Of a stretch of DNA of 64,000 bases, positions 34,654-45,007 are shown in pieces (the stretch's first letter is position 1; every line of letters begins with the position of its first letter). The DNA is from Ambrosia x helenae (lineage: Eukaryota > Streptophyta > Magnoliopsida > Asterales > Asteraceae). A program made the position numbers and the translations under genes. The stretch spans positions 97,997,292-98,061,291 of the forward strand of contig CM061226.1 in the NCBI GenBank assembly GCA_030844895.1, given 5' to 3'. Below the pieces are notes generated by a model, which saw nothing but the letters and a program-made list of their open reading frames with translations, made no database searches and was not told the DNA's origin.

Positions 34654-35067
34654 TGTTGGAATAAATATACGTAACGTTTGTACATTTATCGATAGCCATT
34701 ATAATCATTTATATTATAATGATCAATTATTAATATTATCCTAAGCCCAATAACAAATATGTCTTTGATGGGAGGACTATCATTAGATATGGGCCTTATT
34801 AGGGTGTCCCCTAGGTATGTATAAATATGAAGAGATATTATGAGATTAGGGTTGACACATTCATAACACCATTAGCCATCCCCTATCTCTCTCTCAATGT
34901 GTTCATAACTCAAGAACACACAAACCATCATAACTGCATACCCTAAAGGGAACCCAATCAAGATGATGGTGTCTTCCATTACTGAAGTTGCTGAACGGTT
35001 AAGCAAATCAGGTACACTTGATTAAATCTTATGTTTATTCCTTATATTCTAATTAATATAATCAACA
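34654..35067 (+). repeat. 3' LTR of the Copia-type element
   Basis: Same length as the 5' LTR and nearly identical, ending ATCAACA before CAGGC. Confidence 0.93.
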
Positions 35068-35663
35068 CAGGCAACAAGCTACGCCACAACTCCTTTTAAA
35101 ACTTATCTTTTATGTGACCCTAACATAATTTACAAATGCATAATCGAGTGATAGATATCCGAATACCAAAGATTAGTGACACTGACAAAAAAAGTTTTTG
35201 ATCCACCATTGAATTACAAGTGTGATTGTATAATGTGTATGAATTATTTACACACCGTGGCAAACAATCCACATGAAACACATTCTTGTTTTTTTATTTT
35301 TATTTGACAAGTAAATTAGTATTTAATTTCATAAGATAACACCCCTACCTATATATAATTAATTTACTCAGTATTCGATTCCTCAAGAGAAATATGAACA
35401 TCTAAATGATAATTTTTTTTATATCTGAAGATGTAATGAACGACATAAGGTCCTGACGAACTTCGAATCATATTTGTTGGTTTTAAGTTGGGTACTAAAT
35501 TTTATATATAAAAGGTCTACGATGGACACAAAGTCATCTAACAATCAGTTTTCATCTAATAACGTGACAACTTTTCATTGGATCTGAATATATAATTCTA
35601 ATGTTTATTCATCGTGAACGCACATAGTCGTAGGAAAATAATGGATATTATAACAAAAAAAAA
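35068..35663. other. Intergenic DNA, nothing recognised
   Basis: AT-rich, with no coding pattern or repeat ends that I can support. Confidence 0.4.
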
Positions 35664-35679
35664 AATAAATTACTAAAAT

Positions 35680-36037
35680 TTTTTTTGAACGATCAACTAA
35701 AGTATTGCCGGGTACTCTGTACGCGGCCTCCAATGGCCGAAAGGGGCCCCAGACGGCCTCTAGTCCGTACGGACAGAGCCCTTCGGCCCACCCGTCTCCT
35801 GTTCCAGGGAAAACCCGGCCCACAAACCCGCCCGAAGGCACGACGGTAGTGAACCGGTAAAACCTGGAGGGATCAGGAGTCGAACCCATGACCACAAGGG
35901 TCTCTCCATCACTTCCCAACCACCTACCCCACCACAAGGGTGGGGGTATTATCCATCACATGCCTCCCGTGGGAATCGAACCCGGCTCCCCCAAAGAGAG
36001 AACCGACCCTTTTACCACTAGGCCACATGATCAGGAT
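35680..36037 (-). mobile_element. SINE, 358 bp, TSD AATAAATTACTAAAAT
   Basis: On the minus strand the head has A-box TGGCCTAGTGGTAAA and B-box GGGTTCGATTCCC. The body includes GCCGCGTACAGAGTACC, and the end GATCGTTCAAAAAAAA carries a poly(A) tail. An exact 16-bp TSD (35664-35679, 36038-36053) marks target-primed insertion. The 110-aa minus ORF over it is fortuitous. Confidence 0.93.
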
Positions 36038-36185
36038 AATAAATTACTAAAATGGTTGTTTGAAATACATTGCATGTGAACGCGTGATCTCCTTCTAATT
36101 TTATATACAAGGTCGACCATGAGAATATAAAAAAAAACAATCTTCTAAACAAATATGTATTAGCATTTGTAGAGTAAAGATCAAA

Positions 36186-36548
36186 TACATATAGTTTTTT
36201 TTTTGTAAAAACTGTGAGAATCAAAGGGGGTAAAAAAAATTATTTTTTTTTTATAATTTTTTTCCCATGTGCTTAAACATTCTTTCTAGATGAATAATAC
36301 AAAAAAAAAATTAAAAATTTTTTTAGTGTAATTACGTCATTAAAGTAAATACATTAGTTTACACTAGAGTAATTATGTAATTACTCTACACGTAATTACT
36401 CTACACCAATTTTTTTTTTTTTTTTTTTTTTTTAGTTTTCAATACTATAATACATGTTTAACAATATGAGGAAAAAAAATTTTGAAAAAAAATAAAAAAA
36501 AATACCCTCCTTTGATTCTCACAGTTCTTACCAAAAAAACTATTTGTA
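36186..36548. mobile_element. MITE with about 45-bp TIRs
   Basis: The left arm TACATATAGTTTTTTTTTTG with ACTGTGAGAATCAAAGG is the inverse of the right arm CCTTTGATTCTCACAGTTC with AAAAAACTATTTGTA. The interior has TAATTACTCTACAC repeats and A/T runs. No TSD was assigned. Confidence 0.75.
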
Positions 36549-37000
36549 CCGGATTTTTCCCCAGCATTCATAATATAAAAAGTTTAAAAACCAATTAATA
36601 TTTGAATTTGATTGTATAATAGTCTCAAACGGGACACGTATTCTTTAGTTTTTTTTTCATTTATATATTTTCTTAATTTTTCTTTAAAACACATTCTTTA
36701 ATACCACCAGTCCAACACACCACCACCATACTTAAGATGACAAAAATAAGTTTCATAACGGGATACACAATTATTATCCTAAGGTTACACAATGTAATAG
36801 TTTTAAGAAAATGCAGACTCACATCTGAATCATCATAGTCCAATTAGGCTGTGATACCAAAAAGACAGAAAAATAACCAGTACATTGAAACCAAAAAATG
36901 CAGACTCGGATTCCACCACCACCCACACACTCGGGGACTGGCTCAAATGATGCAATCCTCCTCTCCTCAACAATCCACCACGTGTACATTGTTCAAAATA
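36549..37000. other. Intergenic DNA upstream of the SANT-like relic
   Basis: No gene is recognised. Ends at the GACCGTTG palindrome listed next. Confidence 0.35.
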
Positions 37001-37017
37001 GACCGTTGGCAACGGTC
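37001..37017. promoter_or_regulatory. Palindrome GACCGTTG-G-CAACGGTC
   Basis: A perfect 8-bp inverted repeat with a one-base spacer. CCGTTG/CAACGG contain MYB-type (MSA-like AACGG) cores. It lies about 160 bp upstream of the SANT-like relic. A related palindrome precedes the 39463 relic. Confidence 0.4.
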
Positions 37018-37159
37018 AAAATTTTTAAAAATAAATAATAATGATTTTTACTCAATTTACGTGTTTAAAAACTATAACCTTTTACATTTTTTTCATTCAC
37101 TTCACCATTTCACACAATCTCAAACCATTCAAACTTTTAAAAATTGTTTGTTCTTTCTC

Positions 37160-37560
37160 AAATGGCAAGACGGGATTGCTTTGGACCGATGAGGAAGAAT
37201 TCGTTTTGGTCACGGCTTGGGTGAATAAATCCACCACCCCTCTTCGCGTCGAGGCAGACTCATGGTGGAGTGATTTGTTTAACGAATTCTGTCAACAAAT
37301 GGGTGAAATCGTCACAACAAACATGCACTCAGTTCCACATGGAGGCTAGTGAACAGGCGTGTTACAATATTTGAGCAACTCTTCATACGCGCCATGAATC
37401 GTGAAAACCCAGTAATCGAGGGGGAGGCATGCCCTTCGCGTGTACCAAACGACACAAGGTCATGTATTTAACCCCATTCCATCATGGCAAATGCTAAGGG
37501 TTGTTCCAAGTTGGCGTTGTGGTCCAGTTCGATGACTCTATTCCAATGCCGATTCCAACG
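37160..37560 (+). pseudogene. Myb/SANT-like gene relic
   Basis: LLWTDEEEFVLVTAWVNKST, then SWWSDLFNEFCQQMGE (37170-37310), is the N-terminal SANT-like pattern W-T-D/P-E-E-E also seen in the 15165 gene. After 37310 the frame breaks: a stop occurs at 37347, and degenerate FEQLFIRAMNREP-like text follows in another frame. This looks like the same plant family annotated as GST T3-like or NAM-associated. Confidence 0.65.
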
Positions 37561-38029
37561 ACTCGGTCGTTGCCTCGTTGAGGATTAGTTTTTTTACGTC
37601 CTTGAATCATGTAGTTTTTTTTAATTATGCACTTGTTTTTTTTTTTTTTTAATTATGACTTGGCGTTGAGTTAATGAATAGGGGAGAAGAGAGAACGAGA
37701 GACCGTACCCCATAGCCTAAGGCCACAAGGGGTGGCATAAAATTCATCACATTCATCACACTATCACACCTAATTAGATTCCGTCACCTCATTTTATCAG
37801 ATTCTATCACATTCCATCACTAAACCCATGCGGTGGTGTTCACATTCTATCACATTTTATTACTAAACTTTTTTTAATACATAAAAACATTATATTAAAC
37901 CAAAAAAACATTAAATTAAATAAAAAAAACATTAAATTAAATAAAAACATAAAAATAAACCTAAAAAACATAAAAAAACAGAAAAATAAACATTAAAAAC
38001 CTAAAAAATCGAAAAAAATAAACCTAAAA
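37561..38029. other. AT-rich spacer between convergent relics
   Basis: Has ATCACATTC words (37745-37860) and ACATTAAATTAAATAAAAA direct repeats (37890-37960). No gene. Confidence 0.4.
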
Positions 38030-39463
38030 GTTACATGGCCAACCCCACTTGTGGCAAATTTCATGTTTTCGATTGATGAGAATCAACTTGTATGGTTCTT
38101 CGGCGTCTTCATGCGACTCCTTCAACACCTTCAAATCTTTATTTTTTTTTCAATTTCGCACAAATGTTTCATGTAGGTGTTTTCTCTTTGTATTTTCAAG
38201 TCCGCCAAATGCTTACGCCTTTTCCGATTCTCATCAATTTCCACCATCTTTGCCGACTTGTATTCGGTCATCGCCTCCATCCAAGGCTCTATGCCTTTGC
38301 ACTTGACGACTCGACACTCTTCCTTCGACTGTGGTTCTTGTGGGGGTTGTGTCGTCTTCGGTGTCGGGAAATTCATCATTCAAATTAAGCTCGGGCATGT
38401 TGGTAGACAGCCCGTCCGTTGAAGGTGTACAATTTCCGAGTCGGAGGTTTTAGATCGTTTTTTAGAACGACCACTCCTTCCCCTTCCCCTTCCTCCACGA
38501 GGGCCGGTCGGCCCAAGTCCGGTTAACTCCGGAATATCAAGGGGAATCCACTTCGAATGAACTCTTGCAACTTCCCAAGAGTCCAACGAAGTAAAACCAT
38601 TCCCAACTTACGCCCGCTGATAATCGTTGAGGGCCGCACGTATGATGTCCATATCCGCCGACCCACTTGGCCAAAGACGTTTCTATAATTATAAAAAAAT
38701 ATATAGTTAACATTTTTTATAAAAAAATATAAAGTAAACGATTTATAAAATAATAACATCATATACCTGTGTGACATACAGGGCGTTGAATTTACTCATT
38801 TTTTTTTCTGTAAATCGCTCCATTTACCGGATATTTGATCCATCCGCCTTCTCATCATACCGGTAAGTTTTTCAAAGTGGGCCTTCACTCGCAGCCAAAA
38901 GGTCGGATGGTTGTTGATTTCCGACGCGTTTGTCCTCGAAAATATGTAAAAACGACTTGGTCAACGCCACTTCTTCTTCTTGCGACCAGGGAATTCTTTC
39001 TTTTGGCCCGGTATATCCTCATCTTCTTCCTTTTCCTGTTCATGTTCCTCTTCCTCTTGCTGGTTGCACCGGTATCTCCTATTCTTCCTCTTCCTCTTCC
39101 TCAACCTCTTCTTCATATTCATCATCATCTTCTTCCTCAGAATCTTGGACCGTATAGTTCTCTGGATCGCGAACCCCATAACGGTCGAACATAGGTAGAT
39201 CAATCAGATCAGGAGGTGCTTGAAACACTCCGGATGCGATTTGGGTTGGCATGTTGGGTTGAGGGTAGTTCAGTGGATATTGGTTTGGAAGCGAGAATTG
39301 TTGGGTTTGAAACATAAGGTTTTGAAAACTTTGGTTTTGATAGGATTGGTGTGTAGGTTGTGGGGTTAGTGGTGCGTCTTCACGAAATCGAGCCGGTTCG
39401 CCTAAGTTAGGCCGAACCTTTGGTCTAAACTTTCGTTTCGTAGCTATTTGTCTCTTGCTTGAT
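38030..39463 (-). pseudogene. NAM-associated / SANT-domain (GST T3-like) protein gene, degenerate
   Basis: In minus order: KRQIATKRKFRPKVRPNLGE (about 39450), a Pro/Gln-rich part with MFQTQQFSLPNQYPLN (39315), and an acidic Glu stretch (about 39160-39050). A frame change leads to FPGRKKKKW, then SANT-like MRRRMDQISGKWSDLQ-type text with indels (about 38850). FNALYVTQ ends at a GT donor (38766). The next exon near 38680 has ADMDIIRAAL, LDSWEVARVHSKWIPLD, then GRGRGRSGRSKKRSKTS, and a C-terminal charged helix KMVEIDENRKRRKHLADLK. The domain order is typical of NAM-associated C-terminal proteins, but several frames are needed and the expected start ATG reads ATA. Pseudogene. Confidence 0.7.
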
Positions 39464-39595
39464 CCTTCTATTTTTTTTATTATTGTTGTGTTTGATTGTG
39501 TGTTGTTTTGATTGTGTGTATTTTGATTTGAAATGGAAATGTATATATTGTGATTTGGGAAAAAAAAAAAATTTTTATTAAAGAAATGGTCACAA

Positions 39596-39611
39596 GACCG
39601 TTGGCCAACGG
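39596..39611. promoter_or_regulatory. Palindrome CCGTTGGCCAACGG upstream of the minus-strand relic
   Basis: A perfect 14-bp palindrome about 140 bp upstream of the expected start region of the 39463 relic, matching the core of the one at 37001. Confidence 0.4.
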
Positions 39612-39619
39612 CTACGTAC

Positions 39620-40094
39620 TTTCACCGTGATCGCCATCGCGGAATTTTTCATCACGGACGTGAAAGAATTGGGCGGGGCCGGTGTTTCGCGGTCACCACG
39701 CCATCACAGGGTGGCCATCACGGACCACCCCGACTGGCCTAAGTATGAATTTTAAGCTTGAATCACCAACGGCATAGCGGAAATAAGACAAGGATATGAT
39801 CCAGCAATAACCTTCAATTCTATCAAACCAAAAACAGACCGTAAATGTTGAGAGCCAAGTATCTTATAGTTGGGAATACAAAGTCCATTGTTTTAAAAGT
39901 TAAAACATTTGTTTTGTGACATGTTACCACATATCTGTTGACGTACAGGCCAATACGTATGCAGCGGATTAGGTATACAATACACATGATTCACCTTAAA
40001 AAAATAACTCAAAGTTATCTATAAAGTTAAGGGTTTAGTCGATTCACAATCCTCACAAAAACTAGCAAAACTTGTTCACTATACCGTCTCCAAC
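39620..40094. other. Spacer and sulfotransferase upstream region
   Basis: A GC-richer block with repeated CATCACGG/CGGTCACC words (39625-39745), then AT-rich upstream DNA of the sulfotransferase. A TATA box is not obvious. Confidence 0.4.
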
Positions 40095-40960
40095 ATGGAA
40101 GACATCTTAAAAACACTTCCTCAACATTCTTGTAGCTTGTTGAAATGCGAGTTGACATGTTACAAGTACCCAGACCCTTGCACTGTCCAAAAGTGGCTCG
40201 AGGGAGGAATGCTGGCTCAACAAAGCTTCAAGCCAGAGCCTACCGATGTGTTACTTTGCGGTTGTCCTGGAGCAGGCACGACTTTGCTAAAGGCCTTGGC
40301 TTTTGCCATCATAACCCGAGAAAAGTTTGACAAATGCGAAAACAATCAAAGAAACTCAAGTTTCTCACTCGTGGCCACGCACCTTCCTTACGCTTTGTTG
40401 CCAAGATCGGGCATAGCTTCCAACTGCAAGATAGTTTACATATATCGGAACATAAAAGATGTCATGATTTCTCATTATCATTTAATGAGAGAATCGTTGA
40501 AGCTACCGTTGGAAGATGTTCCATTTGAAGAGCTTTGCAAGGGCGTTTCATTTAATGGACCGTATTGGGACCATATCATGGGATACTGGAAAGCAAGCCT
40601 AGAAAGACCTGGCCAAATTATGTTTCTGAAATATGAAGATTTGGTAATGGAACCTACAAACAATGCTAAGAGGCTTGCGGAGTTCATTGGGCACCCTTTT
40701 TCGGTCGAAGAAGCCAAGGATGGTGTGGTGGAGAACATTGTCAAGATGTGTAGTGAGAAACTATGCAACTTAGAAGTGAATATTAGTGGAAAGTGTCGTC
40801 AAGAAGAACCTTGCGGGATAAAGAAACGACTTCTTCACTTCTGGACGATTGGGAGAACCACTTCAAGGCTTTGATGAACGAAAGAATGAATCGAGCGAGT
40901 ACGTGTTCGTTAAGGTCAAGTGTGTCATCTTTGAAAGTTTGTGGTTTTAAATAAATGAGA
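40095..40960 (+). pseudogene. Cytosolic sulfotransferase (flavonol-type), damaged
   Basis: The open frame 40095-40874 (259 aa, intronless as in plant SOTs) has VATHLPYALLPRS with the catalytic His, IVYIYRNIKDVMISHYH (3'-phosphate-binding region), GPYWDHIMGYWKASLERPG, and FLKYEDLVMEPTNNAKRLAEF. Plant SOTs transfer sulfate from PAPS to small hydroxyl substrates in the cytosol. Defects: the PAPS loop usually written YPKSGTTW is CPGAGTTL, losing the Lys and Trp. About 20 residues normally found after ITREKFD are missing. Near 40820 a frameshift removes the C-terminal PAPS motif; its relic DDWENHFKALMNERM is readable in the next frame (40828 onward). Family length is about 310-340 aa. Probably a pseudogene. 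Confidence 0.88.
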
Positions 40961-41274
40961 GCTATGTCTCTCTTTGGAGTTTGGATAGATACTTTGATTT
41001 ATCTATCTAGTTTTATGATGTTTTCTCTTTTAAATTTGAAGTGTGTAGTGTGACTATTAATAATGTATATCTTTGTTCCTGTGGTGATCTTTCTGTTAAA
41101 TTCTACTAAAGTGTTTTCAATATCTTTGGAGGGCTATGGTTGTAGGCTTGATTGATGGTTGGTGGCCCAAAAAATCAACCAAATCCCTGCTGCAAATTGG
41201 TCTATTTGATATTTTGATGTTTTCAATATATATTTACTAAACATAAATGGTTGAGGATATATTGATGCATAAAT

Positions 41275-41581
41275 TTTTTTTTGATCGGCGAACAACTGTG
41301 TGGCAACCACCCTTGCGGGGCGCCGTGCCCAAGAATCGACTACTCGACCTCCAGCAGCCCCCGCCTTCTCCCGATGCGCGGAAACCCGAGCCCCACCCGC
41401 CCGAAGGCACGACAGTGTTATAGAACTCGGTAAAACCTCGCCGCCCGTCAGATTCGAACCGGCGCCACCCGTATTCGATCTTCACCCGGATACCAAACCA
41501 TAATGTTGAAAGTGGGAATTGAACCCTTGATCACCTAAGTGAACATAAGGCCTCTCCACCACTCCACCATTATGGATGGAT
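41275..41581 (-). mobile_element. SINE, about 307 bp, TSD TATATTGATGCATAAAT
   Basis: On the minus strand the head has GGTGGAGTGGTGGAGAGG (A-box region) and B-box GGGTTCAATTCCC, and it ends with a poly(A) tail (T-run at 41275-41282 on plus). An exact 17-bp TSD is present (41258-41274, 41582-41598). The body shares GGTTTTACCG and CTGTCGTGCC-type words with the SINE at 35680. Confidence 0.92.
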
Positions 41582-41707
41582 TATATTGATGCATAAATGA
41601 TTAAATGTTCTCGTTACTTGTCTAGTTAATTGTTTGAGGATAAACAATTACAGTTTTTACTTAGTCAAATCATATATAGTGTCACTATCTTTGATCATTT
41701 ATAAAAG

Positions 41708-42496
41708 AATTTTTAGAATAACTATGTGTATTAATTAACACACGCGTTGCGCGTTTTTCACATGACGCGTTAATACGGATTTTGGTAACCAACAAAGGCA
41801 TAGAGACTAACCTTGGATAATGAGAAAATACAAAAGTGGCAGCAGCAACGCGGAGAATACCAGGAATCTCCCGCGGTTCGCGAAATATGGTGGAGATGGC
41901 GCACGGTAGATGTGGTCGGTGGCCGGCTGCGTATGTTAGAGTGAAGCAGCTATTAATTTCGTGGTCGTTAAATATATAGATAATAAACGGACAAAAACCG
42001 AACCCGTGCGAAATAGGGTAAAAAACGCATTATGTCGGGGGCCAAAATGAAAAAAAAAACTTAATAAAAAAGGTGGTGGCCAAAACGGGAAAAAAACTTA
42101 AACAAAAAGTAAAAAAAAACATTGTGTGGCCAAATTGAGGAAAAATAAACTTAACAAAAAAATTGGTGGTTAAAATGAGAAAAAAAAAGTTAACAAAAAA
42201 AGCAAAAAAAAAAAGTGGGGCCAAAATGAAAAAAAAAAACTTAATAAAAAAGTTGATGGCCAAAACGTTAAAAAAAACTTAATAAAAAAGTTGGTGGCCA
42301 AAACGGGAAAAAAAAAACTTAAACAAAAAGTAAAAAAACATTGTGTGGCCAAAATAAAGAAAAAAAACTTAACAAAAAATTTGGTGGTCAAAATGAGAAA
42401 AAAAAAAGTTAACAAAAAAAGCAAAAAAAAAAAATGTGGCAAAAATGAAAAAAAGTTAAACTTGACTATTTAAATCCTAAGGTATATTATATATAA
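41708..42496 (-). mobile_element. Probable Helitron (minus strand) carrying an A-rich minisatellite
   Basis: The minus-strand 3' end has GCGCAACGCGTGTGTTAATT then ACACATAG before TT, a decayed Helitron-like terminus. The 5' side at about 42496 is TATATATAATATACC. The termini are imperfect (no clean CTAG), hence moderate confidence. Confidence 0.45.
42030..42470. repeat. Higher-order A-rich minisatellite
   Basis: Units of about 38-48 bp start GGCCAAAA and contain AAACTTAA(C/T)AAAAAA. Four unit types (A: ATG-AAAA; B: CGGG with ACATTGTGT; C: ACTTAACAAAAAAATTGG; D: AAAAGTTAACAAAAAAAGC) appear in the order A-B-C-D-A-A-B-C-D, a higher-order period of about 200-230 bp. Poly-Lys and poly-Phe ORFs over it are artefacts. 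Confidence 0.85.
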
Positions 42497-42497
42497 C

Positions 42498-42530
42498 TAG
42501 GGGTATTAACGCGGCGCGTTGCGCCTAGGT
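42498..42530 (-). mobile_element. Helitron 3' terminus (minus strand)
   Basis: On the minus strand GGCGCAACGCGCCGCG hairpin then TTAATACCCCTAG|T. The body extends rightwards and the 5' end was not found. It abuts the preceding Helitron-like unit head to tail. Confidence 0.55.
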
Positions 42531-45007
42531 TAAATAAACTATCAAGTCACATACTCACATAGAAAAAACGTTACCAAAGAACTCGTGAATATGGTATTAC
42601 TTAGCTCACAAATTCAGCATAGTCTCGTTATAAACCTCACACATATCACATCTCACAAGAAATATATCACTTCAAACACAAACACAAAGGAATAAAACCT
42701 TGAAAAACTTGCAAAAACAAATCAATATTTTGCTCACACAAATTTTATTAACTCTAATAAAACTGGGAATGAGGCCCAAATTAAATTATAGAGAAACTGT
42801 GAAGTACCCACAAACACTTCGGCGATTTGACAAGCGGTAACATCATTCCGACAACCTAGTTTCATCATCTTTCACCACCATTATTGTTCATCTTAAAGTA
42901 AAGCCGCGGCGAGGAAACGACACCATAACTGGCTAAATTAGCTGCTGGTTCCCGTGGAAAATCATTAGCCTCAAATGTTCCCATCTCAAACAGAAATCAT
43001 GTTCTCTAAGCAACATCTAAACATATGAAAATAAAAAAAAAGAATTAATTTGTTATCACCACCATATTCAGCCAAGAATCACACCAACAAAACATAAATT
43101 CAGTATTCAGACTTATGTTATTTAACTAAAAATCAGTATTATTACAACTGAATCAAAATAAGATCTAGTATTTGGAAACATAATAGTACTTATTAAAATC
43201 GTACCCTTCAAATCGTTAAAAAGCGATAAAACAACGGCTGTATGGAGGACAACCTGCAAAAAATTCACACCCAACAAAACATAAAGGTAAAACAAAAGCA
43301 AGCAGGTATTTGGCTCACAACTACAAAGATGATTATAAAAAGCGTACCTTGTTACGTTTATACGAACTTTGCAGCAGGCTACCTACACCGCGTTGCGGCG
43401 CTTCAAACCGAATAAAACATTTAACCTCACATACGCCGCAATGAAGGTAGTGGTGAGTCCCGTTAAACAAAAAGTGGTGAATCAATTTCAACTACCTCTA
43501 GGATTATATAGATTAATAAATTATTTTTTTTCTTCTATGGCTTTGCTAATTTATAAGAAAAAAACTTACCGAGTTAAAGAAACAAAATCATAAATAAGAA
43601 AGAATCAATCACCTTAAGACCAATGTAGTTTACTAAGATCCTAAGTTCAAGAATGGCACAACACAAAAGATACAAATGAGGCAATTCCTTAATTCTTGTC
43701 CAAACAAATGAGGCAATTCCTTAATTCTCGTCCAAACTTCTTGTAGAAAAGTTCATTTAACTTAAGATCATCCATCCGTAATAATCCCTTTTACTTTTAA
43801 TAAAATTTAGCTTTACCCAGATGCTAACATTTATATGCATTTGACAACTAATTGCCCCTAACCATCTCTGTGTATTGACTATTATGTACAAATAATAATC
43901 TTACGAGGATGAGGATAAAGTATGAAGATATTATACTGTGATTAGACATTGGCGTCAAAAAACCCCATCTAAGTTTTACATCCTCACTAAACATGGCAAC
44001 TACTTCTGTAATTGCATTCTGAACTGCTGCAAATCCTGCAAAAAAGGGACCACCAACCATAAGTTTTAAAGCCCATTCCTTTTTAAACTAACATGTATAT
44101 AGGCTTGAGCGTCGATTCACGCACAATAAACAAAATAACAAAGGTCTCAGAACAGTGATAAATAACCAGTAGGACAAAAGATCTATCCTTAAAAGCAACA
44201 TATGATAAATTGTCAGAGGCTAAGATCAATGAGCCAAATAACACCACCACACATAACTACATATCCTTAATGAGATCAACATACGTTATTATTCCCTATA
44301 TCTGATAAGTTGGTAATTCTCAAGTAAGTCTACATCTGCATAAACATATACATAAAGAACATAAGCTCCGAATCACAAAGAATCCTTAAACCCTAACTGC
44401 TACTCTCCCCCAAACCCCTCTTTCGATGTCCTATTCAAGGCTCTCAAAATCTGCAATCAATATGTAAAACAAATCAAAAAAACATTTAAAACAAATTAGG
44501 GTTCTTGATATACCTTCAAAAAAGCTTCCAATCTATAAAGTCGTTAGTATTCGAACCAAGGACTGAAAATAAATAAGCATATACCCTGAAAATAGTATCG
44601 CTAGGCCTTCCCTCTCGTGAATGGAGATGTTTTCTGGTCACCACCGTCATCCATCAGTAGGCCTAGCATGAAATAATGGAAGCAAAACTAAGCAAAAGAT
44701 GTAAATACATTTAAACAAAAATGATAACACAATCATTTAAAACTGAACACCTATAAGAACTTGCATAGAGTGACGAAGACTAAGGTCGATTGATAACAAT
44801 ATCCAAAAGTAAATGCCAACCCCTACAAAAACAAAAAAAAACGATATTAATAGCGCCAAACAACAATTAAGGAAACTATCAGTGGTATATGAGGGCACGC
44901 AATCCCAGATTTCATCGCAATTTAGGCAAAAAATCACAAAATGAAGGATTAAAAGCTTACAGTGCAATCGTAGTGGATCCGGCTCTCCCTCGGCTGAAGT
45001 AATGATA
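42531..45007. other. Region without a supported gene; weak exon-like pieces on minus
   Basis: Mostly AT-rich. Two minus-strand pieces look coding but cannot be linked: about 44040-43945 (GFAAVQNAITEVVAMFSEDV, preceded by a TTTGCAG acceptor) and about 44665-44595 (MDDGGDQKTSPFTREG). A third (about 45000-44955) ends at a GT donor. They could be relics of a gene disrupted by the LTR at 45008. No family is named. Confidence 0.3.

Larger units (their letters stand above)
28805..35067 (+). mobile_element. Complete Copia-type LTR element, non-autonomous (interior decayed)
   Basis: Two 414-bp LTRs (28805-29218, 34654-35067) start TGTTGGAATAAATATACG and end AATATAATCAACA. By eye they differ at five positions (about 98.8% identity). 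The primer-binding site is TGGTATCAGAGC (29221-29232) and the polypurine tract AAGTGGGAGAA (34643-34653). Flanks are CAGGT / CAGGC, a near-perfect 5-bp TSD. Copia relics are readable inside, but stops and frameshifts are everywhere and the longest frames are under 100 codons. It therefore moved recently while already unable to encode its own proteins. Confidence 0.95.

Noticed and set aside
35605..35937. 110-aa minus ORF
   Set aside because: Runs along the SINE body.
35970..36037. tRNA gene
   Set aside because: A and B boxes are present, but no cloverleaf can be drawn. The sequence continues into a 358-bp body with poly(A) tail and 16-bp TSD, so it is a SINE. Same reasoning for 24699, 41500-41581, 13850 and 49950.
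38961..39203. Glu/Lys-rich ORF starting MIYLCSTVMG
   Set aside because: Alternative frame of the acidic region of the NAM-associated relic. Only its C-terminal half (FPGRKKKKW) belongs to that relic after the frame change.
42030..42473. Lys-rich (plus) and Phe-rich (minus) ORFs
   Set aside because: Products of an A-rich minisatellite. The Phe-rich ORFs look hydrophobic only because of T runs.
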